In this document: positions 17,965-26,962 of the stretch, piece by piece | Position numbering within the stretch: the first letter of the stretch is position 1 | How the letters are laid out: every line of letters starts with the position of its first letter | NCBI RefSeq assembly: GCF_020034665.1 | Contig: NZ_JAIQDI010000002.1 | Location: 2,418,001-2,482,000, forward strand | Source: Niabella beijingensis | Lineage (GTDB): Bacteria; Bacteroidota; Bacteroidia; Chitinophagales; Chitinophagaceae | Direction of reading: 5' to 3' | Length of the DNA stretch: 64,000 nt | The notes under the pieces: model-generated | What the model saw: only the letters and a program-made list of their open reading frames with translations | Database searches by the model: none | What the model was told of the DNA's origin: nothing | Made by a program: the position numbers and the translations under genes

Positions 17965-20013
17965 ATGACTAAATCAAACATTCTGACCATTGCAATTCTG
18001 GTTATTACCATTTCAACACTTCGGGCGCAGAACGTAAACGATTCTTCAAGTGCAAAAAAAGATAGTCTGAATTCAGCCCGGTTAGAGGAAGTTACAGTTA
18101 CCTCAACCGGAGTAAAGCAGAAAATACAAAACTTTGCCAGCACCATTAATTTCATCTCCTCAAAGAAAATGGAGGAATTGAATTTGCAATCAATTGGAGA
18201 GGCGATGAGGCTGATACCAGGCGCTAACTATTTGGATGAAGACGGTCGCGGAATAAAACCAGGTATTGGCCTCAGAGGCTTAGATCCTAACAGAGCAGGA
18301 AATACGCTCGTTGTTATTGACGGGAAATTTCCTATTGGGCAAAGCTATAGTCAGTTAGGAGCCTATTATATGATGCCGGTCGGACCAGTTGACCGGGTGG
18401 AGGTTATAAAAGGAGCCTCGCCAGTGTTATATGGTGGCGGTTCAATCGGTGGTGTTGTAAATATTATTACAAAATCCGGAAAGGGAATGCCTTATAGCAG
18501 GGTTTTTGCGAATTATGGCAGCTATAACAGCCTGAACGCAGGTGCGGAAACCTACGGTAATAACGGGAAGGTGAGTTATTATGCCGGCTATAACAGAAGA
18601 CAGGGAGATGGTTTTAGAACCGCCAATTCTAAATTCAACACCAATGACGTGACATTGCAACTCGGAATGAAGCCTGATTCATTAAATGAAATCAAGGTCT
18701 ATGTAAACGCCTTTACTGAAAATTCACGTACTCCTGGCGGTATTTCCCAAACAGACTTCGAAGAAAACTATCGAAAAACGCTGAATTTACACGATGTTTT
18801 TATCGGCAAAAGATTCAGCACCAGTATCAACTATACCCGCATCTTAAATTCTGTAAGTAAAATAAGCGCTTCACTCTATGGAAGTTATTTTTTAAGAGAT
18901 TGGTGGGTTGGTGATCGAACCGGTAAAGATGCCAATACAGGAGAAGTGAGAAATATACCCTCAGGCGGCCTTTTTGTTGACTATAACAATACCGGGAATT
19001 TAGGGGGCCTAAAGAATAGCTTTCTTGCCGGGATCCGGATACACGGAGACCGAACCAACAAATATTTCCTCGTTGGAGATCATTTAGATGCCAGGACGGG
19101 GAAAGCGACACTGGGCATTCAGGCTCCGACCAATGTTTATGAAGCCTATGTTTATGATGACCTCTCTTTGACTGAAAAGCTTAAGTTCAGTCCTGGATTA
19201 CGATATACACATGTAACATTTAATCAAAAGGACATCATAGCCGGAACGGAGTCCGACGCATCGAAAAACGAAAGCCTGATATACTCTTTGGGGCTGATTT
19301 ATATGCCTGCCGATAATTTAAGCATCTATACCACTGTTTCCAGGGGCTATCAGCCACCGGCGATTGAGTCTGCAATGGATCCGGGAACCATCGCCGCCGG
19401 GACCATGTTAAAGGCAGAAACCTCCAATAGCTATGAAATTGGTATCCGCTCGCAAAGCCTCAGCTGGCTGGATTTTAGCCTGAGCGGTTACTTACTTTAC
19501 TACAATAACAAGGTAATTAATGAAAGCGGGGTTAATAAAAACGCAGGAAAAAGTTTTCACAGAGGTATTGAAGCCGAAATTAATGTGCTTCCCATTGAGA
19601 ACTTAAAATTTTACGTAACCGGTGCCCTTCAGAAAGCAACATTTGCAAATGGCCAGTACGAGGGGAATTATTTACCGTATGCACCTACAAAACTGGTTAC
19701 AGCCGGAGTTCGATACGCGATCAATGCCGGAAAAGGTCAATTCGTTGCTAATGTTTACGACTCTTATACCGGTCTTCAATATAATGATGCGGCCAATACA
19801 GTACCTCCCACACCTGATGGCTTTAATGGGATGATTCCCGATTACAATTTGCTGAATGCCACCCTCAGCTATTCCTTTAAAAAATTAAACTTTAATGCAG
19901 GAATGCTAAACATTCTGGACAGACATTATTATACCCAACGTTTCGCATACTGGGGCGGACTGACGCCTTCGCCAGGCCGTACATTTTCGGCTGGGATGAG
20001 CTTTAAATTCTAA
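17965..20013 (+). CDS. TonB-dependent receptor (FecA/siderophore-type)
   Basis: 682 residues from the ATG at 17965; an upstream TTG at 17923 would add 14 residues before the signal peptide and is less likely. The signal peptide MTKSNILTIAILVITISTLR ends before AQNVND. A TonB box-like RLEEVTVTSTG precedes a plug (about 55-165: GIGLRGLDPNRAGNTLVVID, DRVEVIKGASPVLYGGGSIG), and a 22-strand-type barrel ends in MSFKF. There is no carboxypeptidase-like domain. The plug and barrel resemble ferric-citrate/siderophore receptors, but the ligand is not certain. It is divergent from the two-component genes and precedes the PAP2-EptA pair on the same strand, 192 bp away. Confidence 0.88.
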   Translation: MTKSNILTIAILVITISTLRAQNVNDSSSAKKDSLNSARLEEVTVTSTGVKQKIQNFASTINFISSKKMEELNLQSIGEAMRLIPGANYLDEDGRGIKPGIGLRGLDPNRAGNTLVVIDGKFPIGQSYSQLGAYYMMPVGPVDRVEVIKGASPVLYGGGSIGGVVNIITKSGKGMPYSRVFANYGSYNSLNAGAETYGNNGKVSYYAGYNRRQGDGFRTANSKFNTNDVTLQLGMKPDSLNEIKVYVNAFTENSRTPGGISQTDFEENYRKTLNLHDVFIGKRFSTSINYTRILNSVSKISASLYGSYFLRDWWVGDRTGKDANTGEVRNIPSGGLFVDYNNTGNLGGLKNSFLAGIRIHGDRTNKYFLVGDHLDARTGKATLGIQAPTNVYEAYVYDDLSLTEKLKFSPGLRYTHVTFNQKDIIAGTESDASKNESLIYSLGLIYMPADNLSIYTTVSRGYQPPAIESAMDPGTIAAGTMLKAETSNSYEIGIRSQSLSWLDFSLSGYLLYYNNKVINESGVNKNAGKSFHRGIEAEINVLPIENLKFYVTGALQKATFANGQYEGNYLPYAPTKLVTAGVRYAINAGKGQFVANVYDSYTGLQYNDAANTVPPTPDGFNGMIPDYNLLNATLSYSFKKLNFNAGMLNILDRHYYTQRFAYWGGLTPSPGRTFSAGMSFKF

Positions 20014-20150
20014 AAACATATCGTTTAAAGAAACTTTCCTCAGAAATAATCAAATATCATATTTTACACTTAAATACTGTGTAATCCGTTCTGGCACATA
20101 TCATTAAGGGTCAGAACGGATATTTATTAAACCACTGCTCCTTATATGAA

Positions 20151-20180
20151 TTCCAAATTAATTCTAAATTAATTCTGTTC
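20151..20180 (+). promoter_or_regulatory. Triple 11-bp direct repeat, site e (PAP2-EptA promoter)
   Basis: TTCCAAATTAA, TTCTAAATTAA and TTCTGTTC follow each other with TTC at 20151, 20162 and 20173, exactly 11 bp apart. The site ends about 26 bp before the start codon, placing it over the likely -35 region; an imperfect -7 box (TATTTTTC) follows. This fits an activator site. Confidence 0.7.
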
Positions 20181-20205
20181 TTTACTTATTTTTCAACGAA
20201 TAAAT

Positions 20206-21114
20206 ATGGACAATCAGAAAAGATCTGCAATTTTTAACAACTGGATTTATTCATTTGCCCTCCGGAGCAACAATATCATTAACAACTATTCAAGACTCAA
20301 GACAGTTTTGTTTATTTTACCTATTTTTTTGCTAATTACCATTATTTTGCAACTGTATAGTCAAAATGCATTAAGTGTTGATGGATATATACAAATTCAA
20401 AAGGGCCTCTTCTTTTCTATTAATTATAATCTGGGTCAATATCCAAACCTTCAATTCAACCTCACCCAGTTTGGCGATGCACTGATTTTTTTGTCTTTCT
20501 TAAGTATTTTTATTATATATGTACCAAAAATCTGGGAGGCATTAATACCTGGCTTACTGGTTTCTGCATTATTTTCCTGTCCGCTAAAAAAGATATTTGC
20601 GGTACCAAGACCTGCTGCGATGTTTACTAATAATAGCTTTATTATCATCGGGGAAAAATTGTCGGGGTCTAACAGCCTGCCTTCAGGACACTCCGTTACA
20701 ATTTTTACCATACTTACCGTGTTACTGTTTGCATTTACCCCCCAAAAGTTGAAGTATAAAACGCTCTTCTTTCTTTGCGTAATCATCATGGGTTTGGTAC
20801 TTGGCTTTACAAGGGTTGGTGTAGGAGCTCATTATCCGCTCGATGTCATCGTAGGAAGTATTATCGGTTATATATCAGGGCTTATAGGTATTTTTATCAG
20901 CCGGAAATATAAATTTTTTACCTGGGTTAACAATAAAAAGTGCTACCCGGTATTTATTCTGTTGTTTCTGATCGGTTGTATTATGCTGATGAACAAAATA
21001 ATTAATGAAAATTTGATAATATTTTATTTGGCATTTGTCAGCCTGATTGTGTCACTATATAAAATAACCAACATTTATGCTAAAAAACAATCTGAAGTTA
21101 AAGCAGTTTTATAA
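20206..21114 (+). CDS. PAP2-family membrane phosphatase
   Basis: 302 residues with about seven to eight membrane helices. The three phosphatase motifs are visible: KKIFAVPRP (K-x6-RP), SLPSGHS (PSGH) and GFTRVGVGAHYPLDV (R-x5-H-x3-D). The enzyme would remove a phosphate from a lipid on the periplasmic side of the inner membrane; substrates of the family include undecaprenyl diphosphate, PgpB lipids and lipid A (LpxE/LpxF). Its 3' end overlaps the phosphoethanolamine transferase gene by 38 bp, as expected if both act on lipid A, one freeing a position and the other refilling it. That order of action is inference from the arrangement, which resembles the lpxE-eptA pair of Helicobacter. Confidence 0.88.
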   Translation: MDNQKRSAIFNNWIYSFALRSNNIINNYSRLKTVLFILPIFLLITIILQLYSQNALSVDGYIQIQKGLFFSINYNLGQYPNLQFNLTQFGDALIFLSFLSIFIIYVPKIWEALIPGLLVSALFSCPLKKIFAVPRPAAMFTNNSFIIIGEKLSGSNSLPSGHSVTIFTILTVLLFAFTPQKLKYKTLFFLCVIIMGLVLGFTRVGVGAHYPLDVIVGSIIGYISGLIGIFISRKYKFFTWVNNKKCYPVFILLFLIGCIMLMNKIINENLIIFYLAFVSLIVSLYKITNIYAKKQSEVKAVL

Positions 21115-22648
21115 TATAAAGCTAAAGCCCCTCTTTAATTTAAAGCTGACACAGTTTGCATTGTTAATGAGTTTTTTGACTTTTCTGTTCTTTCATGTTC
21201 CATTCTACACGTTTGTTTTTGATAACGTTGATTATAAAAGCCTGAACGGTATTATTATAATCATAAGTTTAATAATTCTCATGCTGACCGCAAATGCTTT
21301 TGTTTTTTACCTGATATTCTTTCTCTCGCGTTTTGTTGGAAAATTTTTATTGGTTTTAATATTTATCCTCAATGCAATTGCCCTTTACTTTGTCAATACC
21401 TACCATATCATTGTAGATGGAATTATGATGGGCAATGTGCTCAATACCGATTATGGAGAAGCCAGCAGCTTTTTTTCCATTAAGTTGATCGTGTACATAA
21501 TTCTACTGGGTATTATTCCCGCCATTTACATCATTAAAGTAAAAATAGCAGGCGTAACGCTGAAGCGATTCTTAATCACCTCCTCGCTCACCTTACTATT
21601 TATGATCATACTGGCATTTGTTAATTCAAGCAATTGGCTGTGGATTGATAAAAATTCGAAACAATTGGGGGGTCTTGCGATGCCGTGGTCCTATTTTGTA
21701 AACACCGGCATTCATTATGTTCATCAATACGAAAAAAACAAAAAAGAAGTTTTACTGCCAAATGCAACTATCAAAGACAACGAGAAAGCAGTTGTTGTCT
21801 TAGTCATAGGAGAATCCGCAAGAAGAGAAAATTTTTCTTTATACGGTTATTCAAGAAACACGAATCCGCTGCTTTCCCAAACGCCGAACTTATTTCATTT
21901 TGACGCTACTTCCTGTGCTACATACACCAGTGCAGGCGTAAAATGTATTCTTGAGCACACCCATACCGATGAGCTATATGAGATTTTGCCCAATTATTTA
22001 TATAGAAATAATGTAGAAGTTATATGGAGAACCACCAACTGGGGAGAACCTCCGGTTCATATTCAAAATTATCAAAATAAAGATGCGTTAACGCTAAATT
22101 GTAAAGGTGATAGTTGTAACTACGATGGAATCCTTTTAAGTGGCCTGAACGAACAGATACTGGCCAGTAAAAAAAATAAAATACTGGTTGTGCTGCACAC
22201 AAGTACAAGCCATGGTCCTACGTACAGCAAGAAATATCCTCCGCAATATGAAACTTTTAAGCCCGTTTGTAATAGTGTTGAATTGGGAAACTGTTCTCAA
22301 AAAGAGCTCGTCAACGCTTATGATAATACGATTGTTTATACTGACTATCTCTTACACCATGTAATTGAAGATTTAAAACAGCTAAATGGGTATAAAAGCA
22401 CTATGATTTTTGTTTCAGATCATGGAGAATCTTTGGGAGAAAAAAATCTATACATGCATGGTGTACCTTTAAGTATTGCACCAAAAGAGCAGTACGAGAT
22501 TCCTTTCATAGTTTGGTTATCCGATAGTTCAAAACAACTCAAGCCTAACAAAGAATTGACGCAAAATAATGTATTTCACAGTGTTCTAAATTTTTTAAGC
22601 ATCCAGAGTCCCGTTTATAGTGAAAACATGAACATTTTTAAACAATAA
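21077..22648 (+). CDS. eptA: EptA/MCR-type phosphoethanolamine transferase
   Basis: 523 residues. Five N-terminal membrane helices (about 25-190) are followed by a periplasmic sulfatase-fold domain. Metal and active-site elements are present: Glu246 in VIGESARRENFSLYGYSRNT, Thr284 as the likely nucleophile in SCATYTSAGVKC (with Cys280 and Cys290 as a conserved disulfide), and SDHGESLGE near the C-terminus. The enzyme would transfer phosphoethanolamine from phosphatidylethanolamine to lipid A, lowering negative charge and raising resistance to cationic peptides; close relatives include MCR. The gene overlaps the PAP2 gene and shares its promoter, which carries the 11-bp repeat. Confidence 0.9.
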   Translation: MLKNNLKLKQFYNIKLKPLFNLKLTQFALLMSFLTFLFFHVPFYTFVFDNVDYKSLNGIIIIISLIILMLTANAFVFYLIFFLSRFVGKFLLVLIFILNAIALYFVNTYHIIVDGIMMGNVLNTDYGEASSFFSIKLIVYIILLGIIPAIYIIKVKIAGVTLKRFLITSSLTLLFMIILAFVNSSNWLWIDKNSKQLGGLAMPWSYFVNTGIHYVHQYEKNKKEVLLPNATIKDNEKAVVVLVIGESARRENFSLYGYSRNTNPLLSQTPNLFHFDATSCATYTSAGVKCILEHTHTDELYEILPNYLYRNNVEVIWRTTNWGEPPVHIQNYQNKDALTLNCKGDSCNYDGILLSGLNEQILASKKNKILVVLHTSTSHGPTYSKKYPPQYETFKPVCNSVELGNCSQKELVNAYDNTIVYTDYLLHHVIEDLKQLNGYKSTMIFVSDHGESLGEKNLYMHGVPLSIAPKEQYEIPFIVWLSDSSKQLKPNKELTQNNVFHSVLNFLSIQSPVYSENMNIFKQ

Positions 22649-22671
22649 ACGAAGAAACAAGGCCCGTTATT

Positions 22672-22992
22672 CTATGTGCCGTTTATCATAAACGGGTAAA
22701 CCAATTGAAGGAATCGGAAAAGGGTCAATCGCCTTCCGAAGTAAATAACCAAATTGGTAGTTGGATCCAGGGTAATTACCGGGGCATAACTGACATTGCC
22801 TTCGCCCGTAACTATAAATCCGTAGGTAGCCCTCAGCTTTATACTCTCAATACGGGCAGCAACCACCTGGTTGTTATAATCATTCAGAACCGGGCTATTG
22901 GTTTGTGCAGCGTTGATAAAGCAGGTCAAATCATGGTTCGTTTGCGCTATTAAAGAACTACTCAAAACATGATAACAGGGGTCAATAGCCAA
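22672..22992 (-). pseudogene. Fragment resembling a TolC-family efflux protein
   Basis: A 106-codon frame contains INAAQTNSPVLNDYNNQVVA and ARIESIKLRATYG. This resembles the N-terminal helix of the first repeat of outer-membrane efflux (TolC-like) proteins, which runs N-x2-L-x3-N-x3-A...D-x-L-x-LRA-x-YG. Everything downstream is missing and the frame soon loses similarity. It is probably a truncated relic; chance similarity cannot be excluded. Confidence 0.4.
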
Positions 22993-23065
22993 CGGGGCAA
23001 AATCAAATGTAAATTGAGCGTAGTCATATATTTATACATAGTTCACAAGCCCATATAGTAGTATT

Positions 23066-23109
23066 CGAGATAAAGAGAAGCCGTTACTTAACGGCCTCTC
23101 TTTATCTCG
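23066..23109. terminator. Long hairpin between convergent units
   Basis: 20-bp arms (CGAGATAAAGAGAAGCCGTT and AACGGCCTCTCTTTATCTCG) pair fully with one G-U, around a 4-base loop. It lies 26 bp after the PepSY gene stop. No T run follows on either strand, so a terminator function is uncertain; it may protect the mRNA 3' end. Confidence 0.5.
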
Positions 23110-23134
23110 GGCCTATGCCGGATTGATTACTTTA

Positions 23135-23563
23135 CTAATCTTTTTGTTCCTTTATGAATTTTCCGGCTTCATCAAAAATCAAATCCTTTCCCTTTACTTC
23201 CGCTTCATAAGTAACTGCACCTTTTGCATCCGTGATTTTAGCGGCCTCCTTGATTTTCTGACCGGGATAGTTTTTAGCAACATAGTCTTTAATAGGTGCT
23301 GCTAATGCATCTGCGCTCATGCCTATTTCTGTTTCAACAATATCACCCGATAATGTTAGCAAAACAGAATAGCTTGTTCCCTGTTGTTTAAACCCTGCCT
23401 CATAATTACCATCTTCATTTTCCCATTTGACATTTTTAACATCAGGGAACTGTTTTTGTAAGCCAGATTTTACAGATGCAGGAATACTTTTTTCCTGGAT
23501 TTTTTGTGCGTTGACAACAGTTATGCCGGCAGCGGCTGTTAAAAGAAATACGAGCTTTTTCAT
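23135..23563 (-). CDS. PepSY-like periplasmic protein
   Basis: 142 residues from the ATG at 23563; an in-frame extension to 23584 would put charged residues before the signal peptide. The signal peptide ends VVNAQ. Two PepSY-like repeats follow (Bacteroidota PepSY-like, formerly DUF2874): VKSGLQKQFPDVKNVKWENE with YEAGFKQQGTSYSVLLTLSG, and IKDYVAKNYPGQKIKEAAKI with VTYEAEVKGKDLIFDEAGKF. Such proteins are often encoded near two-component systems and may modulate the sensor or act as periplasmic inhibitors; this is not proven. The 11-bp direct repeat in its promoter links it to the two-component genes 6 kb away. Confidence 0.88.
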   Translation of the reverse strand: MKKLVFLLTAAAGITVVNAQKIQEKSIPASVKSGLQKQFPDVKNVKWENEDGNYEAGFKQQGTSYSVLLTLSGDIVETEIGMSADALAAPIKDYVAKNYPGQKIKEAAKITDAKGAVTYEAEVKGKDLIFDEAGKFIKEQKD

Positions 23564-23595
23564 TGTATCTGATTTTGGATACAATATTCAAACGC

Positions 23596-23616
23596 AATTT
23601 AGAAGAAATTTTGAAT
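23596..23616 (-). promoter_or_regulatory. 11-bp direct repeat, site d (PepSY promoter)
   Basis: Read towards the gene: TTCAAAATTTC then TTCTAAATTGC, 11 bp apart, ending 33 bp before the start codon. It is nearly identical to site a. Confidence 0.68.
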
Positions 23617-24123
23617 CCTTAATTTCCAGTAGTGTTAAGAAACCCTGCTTTAATTATGTTTTTGTTCTCTCTAAAAAATTAATACCAATAAATTGAATAT
23701 CTGTTAAAAATCTTTTTTTTGGCCAAGTAAATGATTTAAAGTTGCGGACATCGATTAACTTGAGGGCATTGCTTCCAGGTAGGTACCCAATAATCCCTTC
23801 AGCTGTCTTATTTACTTCCTTTTATAAAATAAGAGATTCGAGATCGCACCAGGACAATCCCTGGTTTCCGTATTTGTATAATACCCGCCGCTATTGGCCC
23901 CAAAGCAGATGCCTCACCCTGATATTAATTACCTGCATAAGGAGCTTTTTGAGGCGCTGTTTGTAATACTTCGGCAATGCCTTTTTCCGCGTTGAGCAAC
24001 CAATGCCATATTTGTGATTTATTTGCTTTCAGCGCAGCAATATTTTGTAATTTTAATGGACCATGTCTTGGATTGTATACGATATGAGGTATTAATACCT
24101 GAAGAACTTTTAAATATAGGCGT
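23617..24123. other. Gene-poor stretch before the VOC genes
   Basis: No supportable gene. A minus-strand frame near 23925-24100 (LKLQNIAALKANKSQIWHWL) looks like the C-terminal end of some protein, but the family is not recognised and no start is seen. It may be a relic. Confidence 0.3.
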
Positions 24124-24498
24124 ATGAATGCAGAATTTCTAAACATCATCCCGGTTTTGCCCAGCGCCGATATTGAGCGCGATATAAAATGGTATAATGA
24201 GAAAATGGGACTCAAGAACTACTTTTCAGACAGTATGTATGCGATTCTTTACAGGGATAATTTGTGGTTGCATTTACAATGGCACGCCGGTACAGAAGAT
24301 GACCCTTTACTGGGAGGCTCGGTGGTAAGAATTTTGATGAAGAATATAAGTGCTATTTTTGAGGAATTTCAAAAGCGGGGAACTGTGACTGCGGATAAAT
24401 TAAGGCAGGATACTCCATGGAAAACCAATGAATTTGGTTTTTACGACCTTAACTCAAATGCCCTATTTATCATGGAAGATGTGCGCTCGAAAGAATAA
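24124..24498 (+). CDS. VOC-family (glyoxalase/bleomycin-resistance fold) protein 1
   Basis: 124 residues. The pattern is typical of a VOC beta-alpha-beta-beta-beta unit: NIIPVLPSADIERDIKWYNEK at the start, then a central strand with WLHLQWHAG, and NEFGFYDLNSNALFIMEDV at the end. The family includes dioxygenases, glyoxalases and drug-binding proteins. The short single-module form resembles bleomycin-binding or lactoylglutathione-lyase-like proteins, but no substrate can be assigned. A second VOC gene follows after 24 bp on the same strand. Confidence 0.8.
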   Translation: MNAEFLNIIPVLPSADIERDIKWYNEKMGLKNYFSDSMYAILYRDNLWLHLQWHAGTEDDPLLGGSVVRILMKNISAIFEEFQKRGTVTADKLRQDTPWKTNEFGFYDLNSNALFIMEDVRSKE

Positions 24499-24522
24499 AC
24501 TACAGGATCAAAATATACCGTT

Positions 24523-24885
24523 ATGACAACGATACTCCCCTTCGTTCGTGTACCCGATGTCGATTTTGCAAAATCATGGTATGAGCGGATTGGATTTGAA
24601 TGCATTGGTACGCATGAGGAACCTGGTTGTGGTTTGGATTGGGCTATGATGTGCTGGGATAGCGCTGTGTTTATGTTGTACCCGCAACTGGAGAATACGA
24701 TTACCAATGCGAATAACTGCGGTCTCTATTTTAAAATGGATAGCATAGATGGCTTGCAAGGAAAATTAGAAGGTAAAGCCCGGATCAGCGAAACCGTTGC
24801 CGAAACAGAATACGGACGAAAAGAAATTACATTTCATGACTGTTATGGTTTTCAGATAACGTTTTCCAGCGGGCCGGATCAGTGA
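24523..24885 (+). CDS. VOC-family protein 2
   Basis: 120 residues with the same fold as its upstream neighbour: FVRVPDVDFAKSWYERIGFE, a central FMLYPQLENTIT, and a C-terminal GRKEITFHDCYGFQITFSSG with an FxDPxG-like ending (HDCYGF). The sequence is clearly different from VOC 1, so the pair is not a recent duplication. The 24-bp spacing suggests one transcript; the two could form a heterodimer. Function unknown. Confidence 0.8.
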   Translation: MTTILPFVRVPDVDFAKSWYERIGFECIGTHEEPGCGLDWAMMCWDSAVFMLYPQLENTITNANNCGLYFKMDSIDGLQGKLEGKARISETVAETEYGRKEITFHDCYGFQITFSSGPDQ

Positions 24886-25137
24886 TTGAAAAGCTATTCC
24901 CTCTTTTTTAACGCGATTCAATTAATTCTTATCGATTGAAGAAATGCGAAAGGGTATATTCTTTAGAGAGAATATGAGTGTCCGGAAGGATTAAAAAATT
25001 GAACACCGAAGTGGCACGCCAAAAACGGTAGGCAATGTGTCAAATGTATATTTTACAATTAACGGAAAAGAGAGGGTTGTTAAGCAGACAATTATTTAAG
25101 AGCCGCATTATTTTTTCCCGAAAAACAAAAAGCGAAT

Positions 25138-25779
25138 ATGAAACTTTCTTCAAAAGCTGAAAACATTGTAGCTCAAATCAATGCTAAAACGAAGTTAGGG
25201 GACTTACGGAAAATGGCGGGTGAGATTAAAAAAGACCACGAATTGGCTTTGGAACTTTGGTCAACAGGACAATTTTTACCCCGGCAGCTTGCCCTTTTGA
25301 TTATGGACAAAAAACAACTTTCACAAAAACTCATTGACAGCTTGGATAACGACATTAAGCAGCATAGTGAAGAGGAAAGACTTCAATTAATTGATTGGTT
25401 AATGGCAAACCAACTTTCAAAAGACAAAAAGACTATTGCATTAATGGAAACCTGGGAAAACCGTCAATCTTCATTACAAAGACGGATTTTCTGGTATCAT
25501 CAGGCCCGTTTACGTTGGGTGGGACAAACTCCGCCGCCTAACAGTGAAGAATTACTTTCGAAAATTGAAGAACGTATCGAAAAAGAAGTGCCGGAAGTTC
25601 AATGGGCTATGAATTTTACTGCGGCGCAAATCGGAATTTTTGAAAAAAAATATCGCTCAAGATGTGTTGCGCTCGGAGAACGCACAGGACTGTATAAAGA
25701 TGAAATAGTCGCTAAAAATTGCACCCCTAATTATTTGCCCAAATTTATAGCCATCCAGGCGGATAAGCTGAAAAAATAA
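25138..25779 (+). CDS. DNA alkylation repair protein (AlkD-like)
   Basis: 213 residues, helical throughout. The N-terminal part (LGDLRKMAGEIKKDHELALEL, LPRQLALLIMDKKQ) and the middle (WENRQSSLQRRIFWYHQARLRW) match the HEAT-like repeats of the AlkD/AlkC family of DNA glycosylases. These remove N3- and N7-alkylated purines without base flipping. NFTAAQIGIFEKKYRSRCVALGER near the C-terminus is typical of the smaller Bacteroidota subgroup. It would act in the cytoplasm. There is no operon partner; the next gene is convergent. Confidence 0.8.
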   Translation: MKLSSKAENIVAQINAKTKLGDLRKMAGEIKKDHELALELWSTGQFLPRQLALLIMDKKQLSQKLIDSLDNDIKQHSEEERLQLIDWLMANQLSKDKKTIALMETWENRQSSLQRRIFWYHQARLRWVGQTPPPNSEELLSKIEERIEKEVPEVQWAMNFTAAQIGIFEKKYRSRCVALGERTGLYKDEIVAKNCTPNYLPKFIAIQADKLKK

Positions 25780-25840
25780 AAAGAGTAGGGCTCTTTAAAA
25801 TAAGGCAGCATATCGTTCCTGTTGTTCCGTACAGTGATAT

Positions 25841-26962
25841 TTATCCTTCCAGGAAAATCCGCAACCGTATATTTAGTATACCGCCCTGGTCGCCATTGGT
25901 AAAAAATACATACCCGTTTTTTTGTTCTCTTGAAAATGCACAAAAAGCCAGGAAACCAGGATTCTCACCAGTATGCGAATATCTGACACCCTGACCTGTA
26001 GGCTCGATAGCAAAGCCCAGCCCCCATCCTTTTATAACGCCAAAGTGGTCCTCCTGTTCAGGAGGAATCCGGGACTGCATTTTCAACATTTCATTAATGG
26101 ATTCCGGCTGCAAACCATAGCCATTAATCATGGCAGTTACAAATCTGGCATAGCTCACCGCCTCAGTGTGAAGTGCATTGGCAGGGCCAAACACCGTAGA
26201 ATCGTCGTACATGGCATCTGCCGCATTCCATTTATGCCGGTACACCTTGTTTCCCTGGTACCCGGTCACTTTGTTTTGCCCCATTAGCGGGTTCCAGCTA
26301 AAGAACGCATATTTCATACTCAAGGGACCCGCCACTTCCCGCTGAAACAAGGAATCAAGATTTTTTAGTGTCAGCCCATTAATATGCGCCACGACCCTTG
26401 CCAGGTAGTTATAAGCTTCACCGGAATAGGAAAATGTTCCCGGGTTACACTGCATATACATTTTATGCCTGCTGCTCCAGTCTCCGGTAGCAGGATCCAG
26501 CCAGCGCCAGTTGGGAAATCCTGTTGTATGGCTCAATACCATTCTTGCAGTGACCTGTTTATAGCGATTGTCGTGCGAAAGTTCTGGAAACGGAAGGTAT
26601 TGATATAAAGGCTTGTCCAGATTCAGCAATCCTTTTTCCACCATTTTCATTACAAAAAAGGCAAATAAGGGTTTCGATATCGAAGCTGCTTCAAATAAAG
26701 AGGAGTCATTTACAGCAGAATGAGTGTCAAGATCTGCCAGGCCCCAGGCCCGGTGATAGACAAGCTTACCGTCATTAATCAATGCTATTGACAAAGCCGG
26801 TATGTGGAGCGAGTCCATTTGTTTTTTGAGGAACTCGTCTATTGTTGCTTCCGAAATGGGTTTGTCTTTCCAGTTTTTTACCTGAGCAATACCCGTCGAT
26901 CTCACACCAGCTATAAGACAAATCAGAAAGCAGGTCTGCAGCCAAAGAGATGCCTTTTCCAT
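25841..26962 (-). CDS. Serine hydrolase of the class C beta-lactamase/EstB family
   Basis: 373 residues. A signal peptide (to about 26) precedes the beta-lactamase fold. The catalytic S-x-x-K is SISK (Ser94, Lys97) in FEAASISKPLFAFFVM. The second motif is the YSGEAYNYL region and the third is HTG in RYSHTGENPGFLAF. These are features of the family that contains AmpC, DD-carboxypeptidases and EstB-type esterases. The sequence is closer to the esterase/peptidase branch found in many Bacteroidota than to true AmpC, so resistance is not implied. It is exported. It is convergent with the AlkD-like gene. Confidence 0.85.
   Translation of the reverse strand: MEKASLWLQTCFLICLIAGVRSTGIAQVKNWKDKPISEATIDEFLKKQMDSLHIPALSIALINDGKLVYHRAWGLADLDTHSAVNDSSLFEAASISKPLFAFFVMKMVEKGLLNLDKPLYQYLPFPELSHDNRYKQVTARMVLSHTTGFPNWRWLDPATGDWSSRHKMYMQCNPGTFSYSGEAYNYLARVVAHINGLTLKNLDSLFQREVAGPLSMKYAFFSWNPLMGQNKVTGYQGNKVYRHKWNAADAMYDDSTVFGPANALHTEAVSYARFVTAMINGYGLQPESINEMLKMQSRIPPEQEDHFGVIKGWGLGFAIEPTGQGVRYSHTGENPGFLAFCAFSREQKNGYVFFTNGDQGGILNIRLRIFLEG

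Noticed and set aside
25841..26962. AmpC-type beta-lactamase
   Set aside because: The motifs fit the broader serine hydrolase/esterase family; no regulator of the AmpR type is adjacent.
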